Source: an uncultured Prevotellaceae bacterium
Lineage (GTDB): Bacteria; Bacteroidota; Bacteroidia; Bacteroidales; Bacteroidaceae
Direction of reading: 5' to 3'
DNA: 40,756 nucleotides
Assembly (NCBI GenBank): GCA_902771785.1
Contig: CACXYH010000013.1
Span: 1 to 40,756 of the forward strand
Under the pieces are notes generated by a model. The model saw nothing but the letters and a program-made list of their open reading frames with translations, did not search any database and was not told the origin of the DNA. A program made the translations under genes and the position numbers. Positions 28,016 through 34,869 of the stretch are shown here, one piece after another. Numbering within the stretch: position 1 is the stretch's first letter; every line of letters begins with the position of its first letter.

Positions 28016-28382
28016 TAGCTACGCCCCCTTCTATGTAGACCTGTTGCTATGGGCTATTTACCTGCTGCTGGTGCTGGCTGTAGGGCTGATAGCATGGTCG
28101 ACGGTGCGTGGGCTTCGACTGCGCAAGGGACAGCCTGCCACCACCAATGGCGTGCCTACACGACTCATTGCCTGGGCTTCGCTGCTGGTGCTGGTGCTGA
28201 CGCTGGCCCTTACCTACCTGACGGGCAACGCTACGCCGCTCATGAGCAACGGCAAACCGTTTGACGATGCCTTCTGGCTGCGCGTGAGCGATATGTTCAT
28301 CAATACCTCCATCGTGCTGATAGTGCTGGCTGCCGTGGCAGTTGGCTTTGGCATGTCGGGGGTGAGCCGTAAACTGAAATAA
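28008..28382 (+). CDS. Three-helix membrane protein of the Exb operon
   Basis: 124 residues with three clear hydrophobic helices (about 9-30, 50-68 and 97-118) and short basic loops. It is not homologous to ExbB or ExbD as far as I can see. Its place between exbB and exbD, overlapping exbB by 8 bp, suggests an accessory subunit of the proton-channel complex. Family not recognised. Confidence 0.72.
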   Translation: MSSSYAPFYVDLLLWAIYLLLVLAVGLIAWSTVRGLRLRKGQPATTNGVPTRLIAWASLLVLVLTLALTYLTGNATPLMSNGKPFDDAFWLRVSDMFINTSIVLIVLAAVAVGFGMSGVSRKLK

Positions 28383-28412
28383 ACAGCGGAAAGGGGGAGA
28401 AAGACAGAAGTT

Positions 28413-29003
28413 ATGTTTCAGCGCCTGCGAAGGGAAATACCCGAACTGAATACCACATCGACAGCCGACATTTCGTTCATGCTGTTGATATTCTTCCTCG
28501 TCACCTCGTCGATGGATACCGACAAGGGACTGCCCCGCCAGTTGCCGCCGGCACCCGACGAGACGCAGGTGAAGGAGCTGGTGGTGAAGGAGCGCAACGT
28601 GCTGGAGGTGAAGCTCGATGCCGACGACCGACTGACGGTGGATGGCGAACAGCTGACGCCCCAACAGCTTACTGCGCGCGTGGTGGCTTTCGTGGCCAAT
28701 GAGCAGAACGACGCCCAGCTGCCCGAGATGAGCATCAGAGAACTGCATCTGCTGGGACGCAGACAGGTGAGCGACCGACACGTAATTAGCATACAGGCCG
28801 ACCGACACACCAGCTACGACGCCTACTTCCAGATGCAGAACGCCATTGTGGCAGGCTATCGGCAACTGCGCGACAAGCTGGCCCGCAACAGCTTCGGACA
28901 TGCCTACGACCAGTGCTCGCAGGAGGAGCGTGAGGTCATCGGACTGGTCTATCCGCAGCGCATCAGCGAAGACGTCCCTACGGAGAAAGGAGGCCAGCCA
29001 TGA
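28413..29003 (+). CDS. exbD: ExbD/TolR-family protein, first copy
   Basis: 196 residues. One N-terminal membrane helix (about 21-35) with the conserved acidic residue in TADISFMLLIFFLVT, then a periplasmic domain. The membrane Asp carries protons in ExbBD complexes. The C-terminal 60 residues (YRQLRDKLARNSFGHAYDQC onward) extend beyond a typical ExbD. The stop overlaps the second exbD start by 4 nt. Confidence 0.92.
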   Translation: MFQRLRREIPELNTTSTADISFMLLIFFLVTSSMDTDKGLPRQLPPAPDETQVKELVVKERNVLEVKLDADDRLTVDGEQLTPQQLTARVVAFVANEQNDAQLPEMSIRELHLLGRRQVSDRHVISIQADRHTSYDAYFQMQNAIVAGYRQLRDKLARNSFGHAYDQCSQEEREVIGLVYPQRISEDVPTEKGGQP

Positions 29004-29458
29004 AGCGCCGTATGATGCACCGACAGCAGCACAGCGTACCGGGACTGAACACAGCGGCGCTGCCCGACCTGATTTTCACCGTCCTGTTCTTCTTTATGCT
29101 CGTCACCCACATGCGCGACGTAGAGCTGAAGGTGCGCTATGAGGTGCCTCAGGGAACGGAACTTGAGAAGCTGACCCATAAGTCGGCAGTGAGCTTTGTC
29201 TACATTGGGACGCCGATGGGCACTCGCGACACGACGATGCAGCTGCAGCTGAACGACAAGATTGCCGACGTGGCGCAGGTGCAGCAGTACGTGGAGGATG
29301 AGCGCAACCACATGTCGGCTGAAGACCAGGGACGCATGACGGTGAGCATTAAGGCCGACTGCAAGGCTCCGTTAGGCATCGTGGCCGACGTGAAGCAGGC
29401 ATTGCAGCAGGCCGGCGCCCTTAAAATAAACTACTCGGCAACAGATTCTAATCAATAA
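29000..29458 (+). CDS. exbD: ExbD/TolR-family protein, second copy
   Basis: 152 residues with the same plan: NTAALPDLIFTVLFFFMLVT (membrane helix with Asp) then a compact periplasmic domain ending with the TVSIKADCKAPLGIVADVKQ region. Two different ExbD paralogues in tandem are usual in Bacteroidota Exb loci and may form a heterodimer. Confidence 0.92.
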   Translation: MKRRMMHRQQHSVPGLNTAALPDLIFTVLFFFMLVTHMRDVELKVRYEVPQGTELEKLTHKSAVSFVYIGTPMGTRDTTMQLQLNDKIADVAQVQQYVEDERNHMSAEDQGRMTVSIKADCKAPLGIVADVKQALQQAGALKINYSATDSNQ

Positions 29459-29474
29459 TAAACTTTATAATAAT

Positions 29475-29951
29475 ATGACTAACCAACTTGATGCACTCGA
29501 CAAGCAAATTCTGAAGCTCATTGCTGCAGATGCGCGTATTGCTTTCTTAGAGGTGGCTCGCCTGTGTGGTGTGAGCGGAGCAGCTATTCATCAGCGTATT
29601 CAGAAGCTTACAGCGATGGGTGTGCTGAAAGGTTCGCAGTTCATTATCGACCCGGAAAAGATAGGCTATGAGACTTGTGCCTACATAGGGCTGAACCTGA
29701 AGAACCCCGAGACTTTCGACACCGTGGTGGAGGAACTGTTGAAAATACCCGAGGTGGTGGAGTGTCACTACACGACGGGCGATTTCGATATGTTCATCAA
29801 AATCTATGCAAAGAACAATCACCACATGCTCGACATCATTCACGACAAGCTGCAGCCTTTAGGACTGGCTCGCAGCGAGAGCATCATCTCGTTCCATTCG
29901 GCTTTCGTCCGCCAGCTGCCCGTCACTCAGTTTATCGACGGCGAGAAATAG
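29475..29951 (+). CDS. Lrp/AsnC-family transcriptional regulator
   Basis: 158 residues with an N-terminal AsnC-type helix-turn-helix (LDALDKQILKLIAADARIAF; GVSGAAIHQRIQKLTAMGVL) and a C-terminal RAM ligand-binding domain (VVECHYTTGDFDMFIKIYAK). It probably responds to an amino acid. It follows the Exb genes by 16 bp with no separate promoter seen and ends 27 bp from the convergent folA. Confidence 0.95.
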   Translation: MTNQLDALDKQILKLIAADARIAFLEVARLCGVSGAAIHQRIQKLTAMGVLKGSQFIIDPEKIGYETCAYIGLNLKNPETFDTVVEELLKIPEVVECHYTTGDFDMFIKIYAKNNHHMLDIIHDKLQPLGLARSESIISFHSAFVRQLPVTQFIDGEK

Positions 29952-29978
29952 AGTGGGAGACGGCGTTGCTGCTGTGTC

Positions 29979-30467
29979 TTAGCGTTCTGCTTCGCGCTCA
30001 TAGTCGACGAAGGCGTAGGCCTGCTGGTGCTTCTCGTCGGGCTCGTGGTCTTCGCGCCACACCTCTTTCCAGTCGCTGTAGTCGGGGAAGAAGGTGTCGG
30101 CTTCTGCGGGCGTGTCGCAGACTTCAGTCAGGCATAGGCGGTCGGCCTTGCCGATGAACTGCCGATAGATGCTGGCTCCGCCGATGATGTAGATTTGCTC
30201 GTCGGGCTGGCAGCTGTCCTGAAACTCCTGCCAGGTGGCGAAGCACTCGCAGCCAGGCAGCTGCCGTACCGATGTGGTGAGCACGCAGTTGCGCCGGTTG
30301 GGCAGCGCTCCCTTGGGCAGCGAGCGATAGGTGTTCAGTCCCATCAGTATGGTGTGGCCTGTGGTGAGCTGCTTGAAGCGCTTCAGGTCGTTAGGCAGCC
30401 AGTATATCAGTTTGTTCTTGTAGCCAATGGCTCGGTTCCGGGCTACTGCGGCAATCATTGCTATCAT
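29979..30467 (-). CDS. folA: Dihydrofolate reductase
   Basis: Reduces dihydrofolate with NADPH. It is 162 residues with the N-terminal [25 protein letters not shown] region (W-x-x-P-x-D/N active site, here WLPND), [15 protein letters not shown] and [11 protein letters not shown] for NADPH binding. The start overlaps the thyA stop by 4 nt, so it recycles the dihydrofolate produced by the upstream enzyme within one operon. Confidence 0.97.
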   Translation of the reverse strand: MIAMIAAVARNRAIGYKNKLIYWLPNDLKRFKQLTTGHTILMGLNTYRSLPKGALPNRRNCVLTTSVRQLPGCECFATWQEFQDSCQPDEQIYIIGGASIYRQFIGKADRLCLTEVCDTPAEADTFFPDYSDWKEVWREDHEPDEKHQQAYAFVDYEREAER

Positions 30468-31258
30468 ACGCTTACGTCGGCTTTAATGTGTGGCCAGGGA
30501 TTGTAGTTCTCTAATTGGAAGTCTTCGTAGCAGAAGTCGAAGAGGTCTTTCACGTCGGGGTTGATGCGCATGGTGGGCAGTGGTCGCGGTTCGCGCGTCA
30601 GCTGCAGTCGTGCCTGCTCCAGGTGGTTCAGGTAGAGGTGGGTGTCGCCGGTGGTGTGGATGAACTCGCCGGGCTGCAGTCCGCACACCTGCGCCATCAT
30701 CATCGTGAGCAGGGCGTAGGAGGCAATGTTGAAGGGCACGCCCAGGAAGGTGTCGGCTGAGCGCTGGTAGAGCTGCAGCGAGAGCTTGCCGTCGGCCACG
30801 TAGAACTGGAAAATCGTGTGGCAGGGTGGCAATGCCATCTTGTTGACCTCAGCCACGTTCCATGCCGAAACAATCATGCGGCGCGAGTTGGGGTTGTTCT
30901 TGATTTGGTCGAGCACCATCTTGATTTGGTCGATGGTGCCTCCCTCGTAGTCGGGCCACGAGCGCCATTGGTGTCCGTAGACGGGGCCCAGTTCGCCGTT
31001 CTCGTCGGCCCATTCGTTCCAGATGCGCACGCCGTGCTCCTGCAGGTATTTCACGTTGGTGTCGCCCTTCAGGAACCACAGCAGCTCGTAGATGATTGAC
31101 TTCAGGTGCAGCTTCTTCGTGGTGAGCACGGGGAAGCCCTCCTGCAGGTTGTAGCGGCTCTGCGTGCCGAAGATGCTGAGCGTGCCGGTGCCTGTTCGGT
31201 CGCCCTTCTGAACGCCTTCACGCAGAATGCGGTCAAGTATGTCTAAGTATTGCTTCAT
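30464..31258 (-). CDS. thyA: Thymidylate synthase
   Basis: Converts dUMP to dTMP with methylene-tetrahydrofolate. It is 264 residues, the E. coli ThyA length, with catalytic Cys146 in [12 protein letters not shown], the arginine loop [31 protein letters not shown] and the C-terminal IKADVSV. The start lies 26 bp inside the end of rsmF. rsmF-thyA-folA form a tightly overlapping operon. Confidence 0.99.
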   Translation of the reverse strand: MKQYLDILDRILREGVQKGDRTGTGTLSIFGTQSRYNLQEGFPVLTTKKLHLKSIIYELLWFLKGDTNVKYLQEHGVRIWNEWADENGELGPVYGHQWRSWPDYEGGTIDQIKMVLDQIKNNPNSRRMIVSAWNVAEVNKMALPPCHTIFQFYVADGKLSLQLYQRSADTFLGVPFNIASYALLTMMMAQVCGLQPGEFIHTTGDTHLYLNHLEQARLQLTREPRPLPTMRINPDVKDLFDFCYEDFQLENYNPWPHIKADVSV

Positions 31259-32429
31259 AGTCGTTGGGTATGTGAGTAGTCTTTATTTTCCATTCTTTGG
31301 GATAGAGGTTGTTGGCCCTTGTGCCGATGTTCTTCACGGGCCCCAGCTCGTGGCCCATGAAGCTCACGTTGATGAGTCCGCGCGGTGTCTCTGGCGGTAG
31401 CACCAGGGCTTCGTGGCGCAGGTAGGCCAGGGCCTGCTGATAGGTGAGTGGAGCCTCGCCCTCTGCCTTGGCCAGCAGGGGCTGCATGATGTTCAGCTGT
31501 TGCGGGTTGCCCCTCCGGTTGCTGGGCGACAGCGGGAGCGAGCCCTTCCTCAAGGCAGCCATGAAGAGGCCTTCGCCGCGGGTGATGCCGGGTATGAAGC
31601 GGCAGACGGGCTGGCTGAAGCCTTCGAGCAGCGAGCCGGTGATGCCCCATTCGGCTTTCGTCTCTATGGGCAGCAGGGTGGCGTCGTATTCGGCAAGCAT
31701 CCAGCGCACGTTCTCCTCGTTCTCCTTGGTGTTGAAGGTGCAGGTGCTGTAGATGAAGAGTCCGCCTTCGTTGAGGCATTCCCAGGCATCGGCCACGATT
31801 TCGCGCTGCAGTCGCCAGCATTTCTCCACGTTTTGCAGGCTCCACTCGCTGATGGTAGCCTCGTCTTTGCGGAACATTCCCTCGCCGGAGCAGGGCACGT
31901 CGCAGAGTATGACGTCGAACTTCATCTTTGCCTTGCGGTAGTCGCGCGGATAGTTGTTGGTCACGATGCAGCCTTCGTAGCCCCATTTCTCCACGTTCTC
32001 GGCCAATATTGCCGCCCGCTGGCGCATGGGCTCGTTGGAGTAGAGGGTGCTGCCTTCGGGCAATGCTGCGCGCAGCAGCGTCGACTTGCCTCCTGGAGCC
32101 GCACAGAGGTCGAGCGCCGTGACGGCATCGCGGCTGGGCAGATGCTGGCGCAGCACCTCGTCGAGAAACATCGACGAAGCCTCCTGCACGTAGTAGCATC
32201 CGGCATGCAGCAGCGGGTCGAAGGTGAAGCCGGGGCGCGTGGGCAGATAGTAGCCCTGCGTGCACCAGGGCACGCGTTCTCCTGCCACGACAGCCATTTC
32301 TGCCGTCTTCCGGGGGTTCAGCCTGATGCTCACGGGTGCTTCTTGCCTGAACGCCTCCAGATAGCGCTCAAACCGCTCGTTGCCCATGATGCCCCGCGTC
32401 TGTGTGATGAAGTCTTCAGGTAGTTGCAT
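31233..32429 (-). CDS. rsmF: RsmF-like rRNA cytosine-C5 methyltransferase
   Basis: 398 residues of the NOL1/NOP2/Sun family. SAM-binding [20 protein letters not shown], then [13 protein letters not shown] (first catalytic Cys) and [19 protein letters not shown] (second Cys). The C-terminal part ([19 protein letters not shown]) fits the RsmF/YebU C-terminal PUA-like domain. The usual target is a 16S rRNA cytosine, C1407 in E. coli. A TAACTTTG box lies only 8 bp upstream, so the mRNA is probably near-leaderless. Confidence 0.92.
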   Translation of the reverse strand: MQLPEDFITQTRGIMGNERFERYLEAFRQEAPVSIRLNPRKTAEMAVVAGERVPWCTQGYYLPTRPGFTFDPLLHAGCYYVQEASSMFLDEVLRQHLPSRDAVTALDLCAAPGGKSTLLRAALPEGSTLYSNEPMRQRAAILAENVEKWGYEGCIVTNNYPRDYRKAKMKFDVILCDVPCSGEGMFRKDEATISEWSLQNVEKCWRLQREIVADAWECLNEGGLFIYSTCTFNTKENEENVRWMLAEYDATLLPIETKAEWGITGSLLEGFSQPVCRFIPGITRGEGLFMAALRKGSLPLSPSNRRGNPQQLNIMQPLLAKAEGEAPLTYQQALAYLRHEALVLPPETPRGLINVSFMGHELGPVKNIGTRANNLYPKEWKIKTTHIPNDYEAILRHT

Positions 32430-32437
32430 AATCGCTG

Positions 32438-32445
32438 CAAAGTTA
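32438..32445 (-). promoter_or_regulatory. rsmF-thyA-folA promoter -7 box
   Basis: Minus-strand TAACTTTG ends 8 bp before the ATG. Confidence 0.65.
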
Positions 32446-32512
32446 CGAAAGATTTCTCACATTCACGGCAATCTGTCGGAAAAAATCTTCGTCATCAGGC
32501 TAGTTCTGTCAA

Positions 32513-32740
32513 AAAGCAGAAAGACAGAAAAGCGGAAAGTAGACATTAAGCTATTTTAGACCGACATTTGCGCGATAGATAAGGTAGACATATATACCTT
32601 ATATAATATATATATATAATATATTAATAATAATATATATATAATAATAAAAATTAACACTTACGTGCTACTATTTCTGTGCCGATGTCGCCTTCAAAAA
32701 GGCTTTATGTCTACTTTCCGCTTTTCTGCTTTTCTGCTTT
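32513..32740. repeat. Inverted-repeat element 2 with TA-rich core
   Basis: The 39-bp left arm (32513-32551) and right arm (32702-32740) are inverted copies matching at 36 of 39 positions. The arms are built of 8-bp-like direct repeats of the AAAGCAGA/AAGCGGAA type. The interior holds a TA-alternating core (about 32585-32650), a nested CGACAT/ATGTCG pair (32562-32567, 32685-32690) and AAGGTA/TACCTT (32581-32600). AAAGTGAGGGT follows the right arm at 32759. It lies between the divergent rsmF and DUF6249 operons. Same plan as 987-1141. Confidence 0.87.
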
Positions 32741-32792
32741 ACTAAGTCCTGTCCTGACAAAGTGAGGGTGATGCGGGCTAAGAATCCTCGCC

Positions 32793-32940
32793 ATTCAGCG
32801 GATGAATCCACCCGATTCAGCGGATGAATCCACCCGATTCAGCGGATGAATCCACCCGATTCAGCGGACTAATCGCTGCCTTTCCTCGGACTAATCACGT
32901 CGACAGACGGCACCTGTTTATGAGAAAAGTGCCGCTTTTC
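32793..32940. repeat. Array C: seven units at exact 22-bp pitch
   Basis: Centres start at 32798, 32820, 32842, 32864, 32886, 32908 and 32930. Units 1-3 are GATTCA-GCGGA-TGAATC or close (perfect 5-6 bp dyads). Unit 4 keeps half the pairing and unit 5 does not pair. Unit 6 is ACAGA-CGGCA-CCTGT, and unit 7 is AAAAG-TGCCG-CTTTT, identical over 16 bp to the first unit of the array at 14740. The array ends 24 bp before a promoter -7 box. Confidence 0.9.
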
Positions 32941-32964
32941 CTGCGCCGTTCAGAATTTTTTGCC

Positions 32965-32972
32965 TACCTTTG
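32965..32972 (+). promoter_or_regulatory. Promoter -7 box of the DUF6249-sigma operon
   Basis: TACCTTTG, 51-60 bp before the first gene and immediately downstream of array C. Confidence 0.65.
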
Positions 32973-33023
32973 CAACTATTCTGCAACTGGCATCGTCTAA
33001 AGAATGAAAACAAAACCAAATGA

Positions 33024-33719
33024 ATGAATAATATGAACAAGTATCTGATAGCAATCGCAATGATGCTGACGCTGGGACTCAGCGCCCAGGCAGCTGCACA
33101 AAACCACCGCCACCACAACGCTACGGCAGTGATGGCCACCGACGACACCACAGCCAACGACGAGGTGGAGGCCTTCTCTGACACCACCAGCGCTGCCCTC
33201 AAAGACACGATGATGGCTCCCGTAGGCAACAGAAGTGGCTACACGGTCAAGTTTAACGGAATACCCCTGCCCGACGATGTCGTGTCGGACCTCTTCGACG
33301 TGAGCGAAGGAGCTGAAGGCCTCGCTGGCATCATGGCGCTGGGCATCATGGTTGTGTTCATCATCTTCTTGGCCCCTGTACTCATCATTGCGCTGGTGCT
33401 CTTCTTCGTCTATAAGAACCGGAAGAACCGCATGCGCCTGGCCGAGGAAGCCATGAAGCACGGACAGCCCATACCCGACCAGTTCGTCAATCCTGGCACG
33501 TCGGGCGACGACCATGACGAAGTGCGCCAAAGGGGCATCCGGCAGACGTGCCTGGGCGTGGGACTGATGATATTCCTGGGCTATACGGCAGGCGACATCG
33601 GCATAGGCATCGGCGCCCTGGTGACGTGCATCGGCATCGGCAACCTGCTCATTGCGCGCTCGCAGAAGCGCAACAGCGACCTGAACCGTGGACTCACGGA
33701 GAGAGACTTTGAACACTAA
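33024..33719 (+). CDS. DUF6249-domain membrane protein
   Basis: 231 residues (or 228 from the ATG at 33033). Signal peptide MNKYLIAIAMMLTLGLSAQA, then a low-complexity Asp/Thr-rich region, a long membrane helix (about 108-133) directly followed by KNRKNRMRLAEEAMKHGQPI, the DUF6249 signature, and two further hydrophobic segments (GVGLMIFLGYTAGDIGIGIG). Function unknown. Co-directional with the PspC and sigma genes, it is likely part of an envelope-stress or regulatory operon. Confidence 0.82.
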   Translation: MNNMNKYLIAIAMMLTLGLSAQAAAQNHRHHNATAVMATDDTTANDEVEAFSDTTSAALKDTMMAPVGNRSGYTVKFNGIPLPDDVVSDLFDVSEGAEGLAGIMALGIMVVFIIFLAPVLIIALVLFFVYKNRKNRMRLAEEAMKHGQPIPDQFVNPGTSGDDHDEVRQRGIRQTCLGVGLMIFLGYTAGDIGIGIGALVTCIGIGNLLIARSQKRNSDLNRGLTERDFEH

Positions 33720-33746
33720 TCACCCTTACATAAAAACATTACAACT

Positions 33747-33944
33747 ATGGCAAACAAGAAACTTTATCGCTCGAACGACCGCGTGTTTGGCGGCGTCTGC
33801 GCAGGACTGGCAGAGTATTTCGACTTCGATGTGACGGCAGTACGCGCTGCCTACGCCCTGCTCACGTTCTTCACCGCTTTCAGCGGCATTCCCTGCTACT
33901 TCATCCTGTGGCTCATCATGCCCGCTAAAGACAAGATAATCTGA
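33747..33944 (+). CDS. PspC-domain protein
   Basis: 65 residues: the PspC domain only, KLYRSNDRVFGGVCAGLAEY followed by a hydrophobic segment ending YFILWLIMPAKD. In enterobacteria PspC senses membrane stress; stand-alone PspC domains in Bacteroidota are uncharacterised. It lies 27 bp after the DUF6249 gene and 1 bp before the sigma factor. Confidence 0.93.
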   Translation: MANKKLYRSNDRVFGGVCAGLAEYFDFDVTAVRAAYALLTFFTAFSGIPCYFILWLIMPAKDKII

Positions 33945-33945
33945 G

Positions 33946-34491
33946 ATGGCAGACGCACTCAGCGACAACTCGCTCGTTACGCAGGTGACGGTGTTTCACA
34001 GCAGGCAGGCCTTCGACTTGCTTGTCAGGAAATACCAGTCGCCTGTGCGCAGGTTCCTACTCAACCTGACGGCGGGCAACGAGGCGCTGAGCGACGACCT
34101 GGCGCAAGACACCTTCCTGAAGGCCTACACCAGCATCAGCCAGTATCAGGGGCGCGCCTCGCTGCAGACATGGCTCATGCGCATTGCCTACAACACCTTC
34201 TACGACTACAAGCGCAAGCACTCGCTGCACGCTGCCGACGAGGCGCTCGCAAGGCAGGAAGGCCCCTCGGCAGAGGGAGGCAGCTTCGGGCTCACACACG
34301 ACCTGCACAAGGCCCTCGCCACGCTGAAGGACGAGGAACGCACGTGCATCACACTTCAGCTCATCGACGGCTATCCCATTGACGAGATTGCCACCATCAC
34401 CGCCATGCCGCAGAACACGGTGAAGAGCCACCTGCGCCGCGGAAAGGAGAAACTGACAACCTACTTAAGAATGAACGGATATGGAAAATAA
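33946..34491 (+). CDS. ECF-type RNA polymerase sigma factor
   Basis: 181 residues with sigma region 2 (FDLLVRKYQSPVRRFLLNLT ... LAQDTFLKAYTSISQYQGRA ... LQTWLMRIAYNTFYDYKRK) and region 4 (LKDEERTCITLQLIDGYPID ... TVKSHLRRGKEKL). It starts 1 bp after the PspC stop. The following DUF5056 gene overlaps its end by 11 bp and probably encodes its anti-sigma or a co-regulated membrane protein. Confidence 0.96.
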   Translation: MADALSDNSLVTQVTVFHSRQAFDLLVRKYQSPVRRFLLNLTAGNEALSDDLAQDTFLKAYTSISQYQGRASLQTWLMRIAYNTFYDYKRKHSLHAADEALARQEGPSAEGGSFGLTHDLHKALATLKDEERTCITLQLIDGYPIDEIATITAMPQNTVKSHLRRGKEKLTTYLRMNGYGK

Positions 34492-34852
34492 CAATCAGAC
34501 ATACGACGACGCCCTGCTGCAAGACTTCTTTGCACCGGCGCGCGAACAACAGCTGTCCGACGACGGCTTCACCGAACGGGTGATGCAGCGACTGGAGGCA
34601 GCCGAACGGCAGAAGGCAGCAGCAGCCACAGCCTCGCGCATGTCGCGGGCATGGACCTGGTTCTGCATCGTGGTGGGCGTGGTGGCCTTCATCGCCTTCC
34701 GTGGCTGGGAAACCATCCTCATCGGGCTGAAGGTGTTTGTGCAGACGGCACCGCTCGAGTACAACCCTCTGGGGCTGATGCTGGCCTTTGTAGTGCTGTG
34801 TGTGGTGGGTGTGGCCGAGGTGCTGCGCCATGAAGAGCGTCTTTCCTTCTGA
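34481..34852 (+). CDS. DUF5056-type membrane protein, possible anti-sigma factor
   Basis: 123 residues. The cytoplasmic N-terminus (DDALLQDFFAPAREQQLSDD; FTERVMQRL) fits DUF5056, followed by two membrane helices (about 60-80 and 95-113). The layout (soluble N-terminus, membrane helices, directly after and overlapping an ECF sigma gene) is that of an anti-sigma factor, but no ZAS zinc motif is present. Role inferred from context. Confidence 0.8.
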   Translation: MENNNQTYDDALLQDFFAPAREQQLSDDGFTERVMQRLEAAERQKAAAATASRMSRAWTWFCIVVGVVAFIAFRGWETILIGLKVFVQTAPLEYNPLGLMLAFVVLCVVGVAEVLRHEERLSF

Positions 34853-34856
34853 CAGC

Positions 34857-34869
34857 GCACGCTGCGTGC
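34857..34869. other. Palindrome between convergent genes
   Basis: GCACGCTGCGTGC, a 6-bp dyad around one base, fills the 17-bp gap between the two stop codons. It may pause transcription from either side. Confidence 0.35.

Noticed and set aside
31413-32423. Long antisense frame opposite rsmF
   Set aside because: The sense strand encodes all methyltransferase motifs; the antisense product has no recognisable domain.
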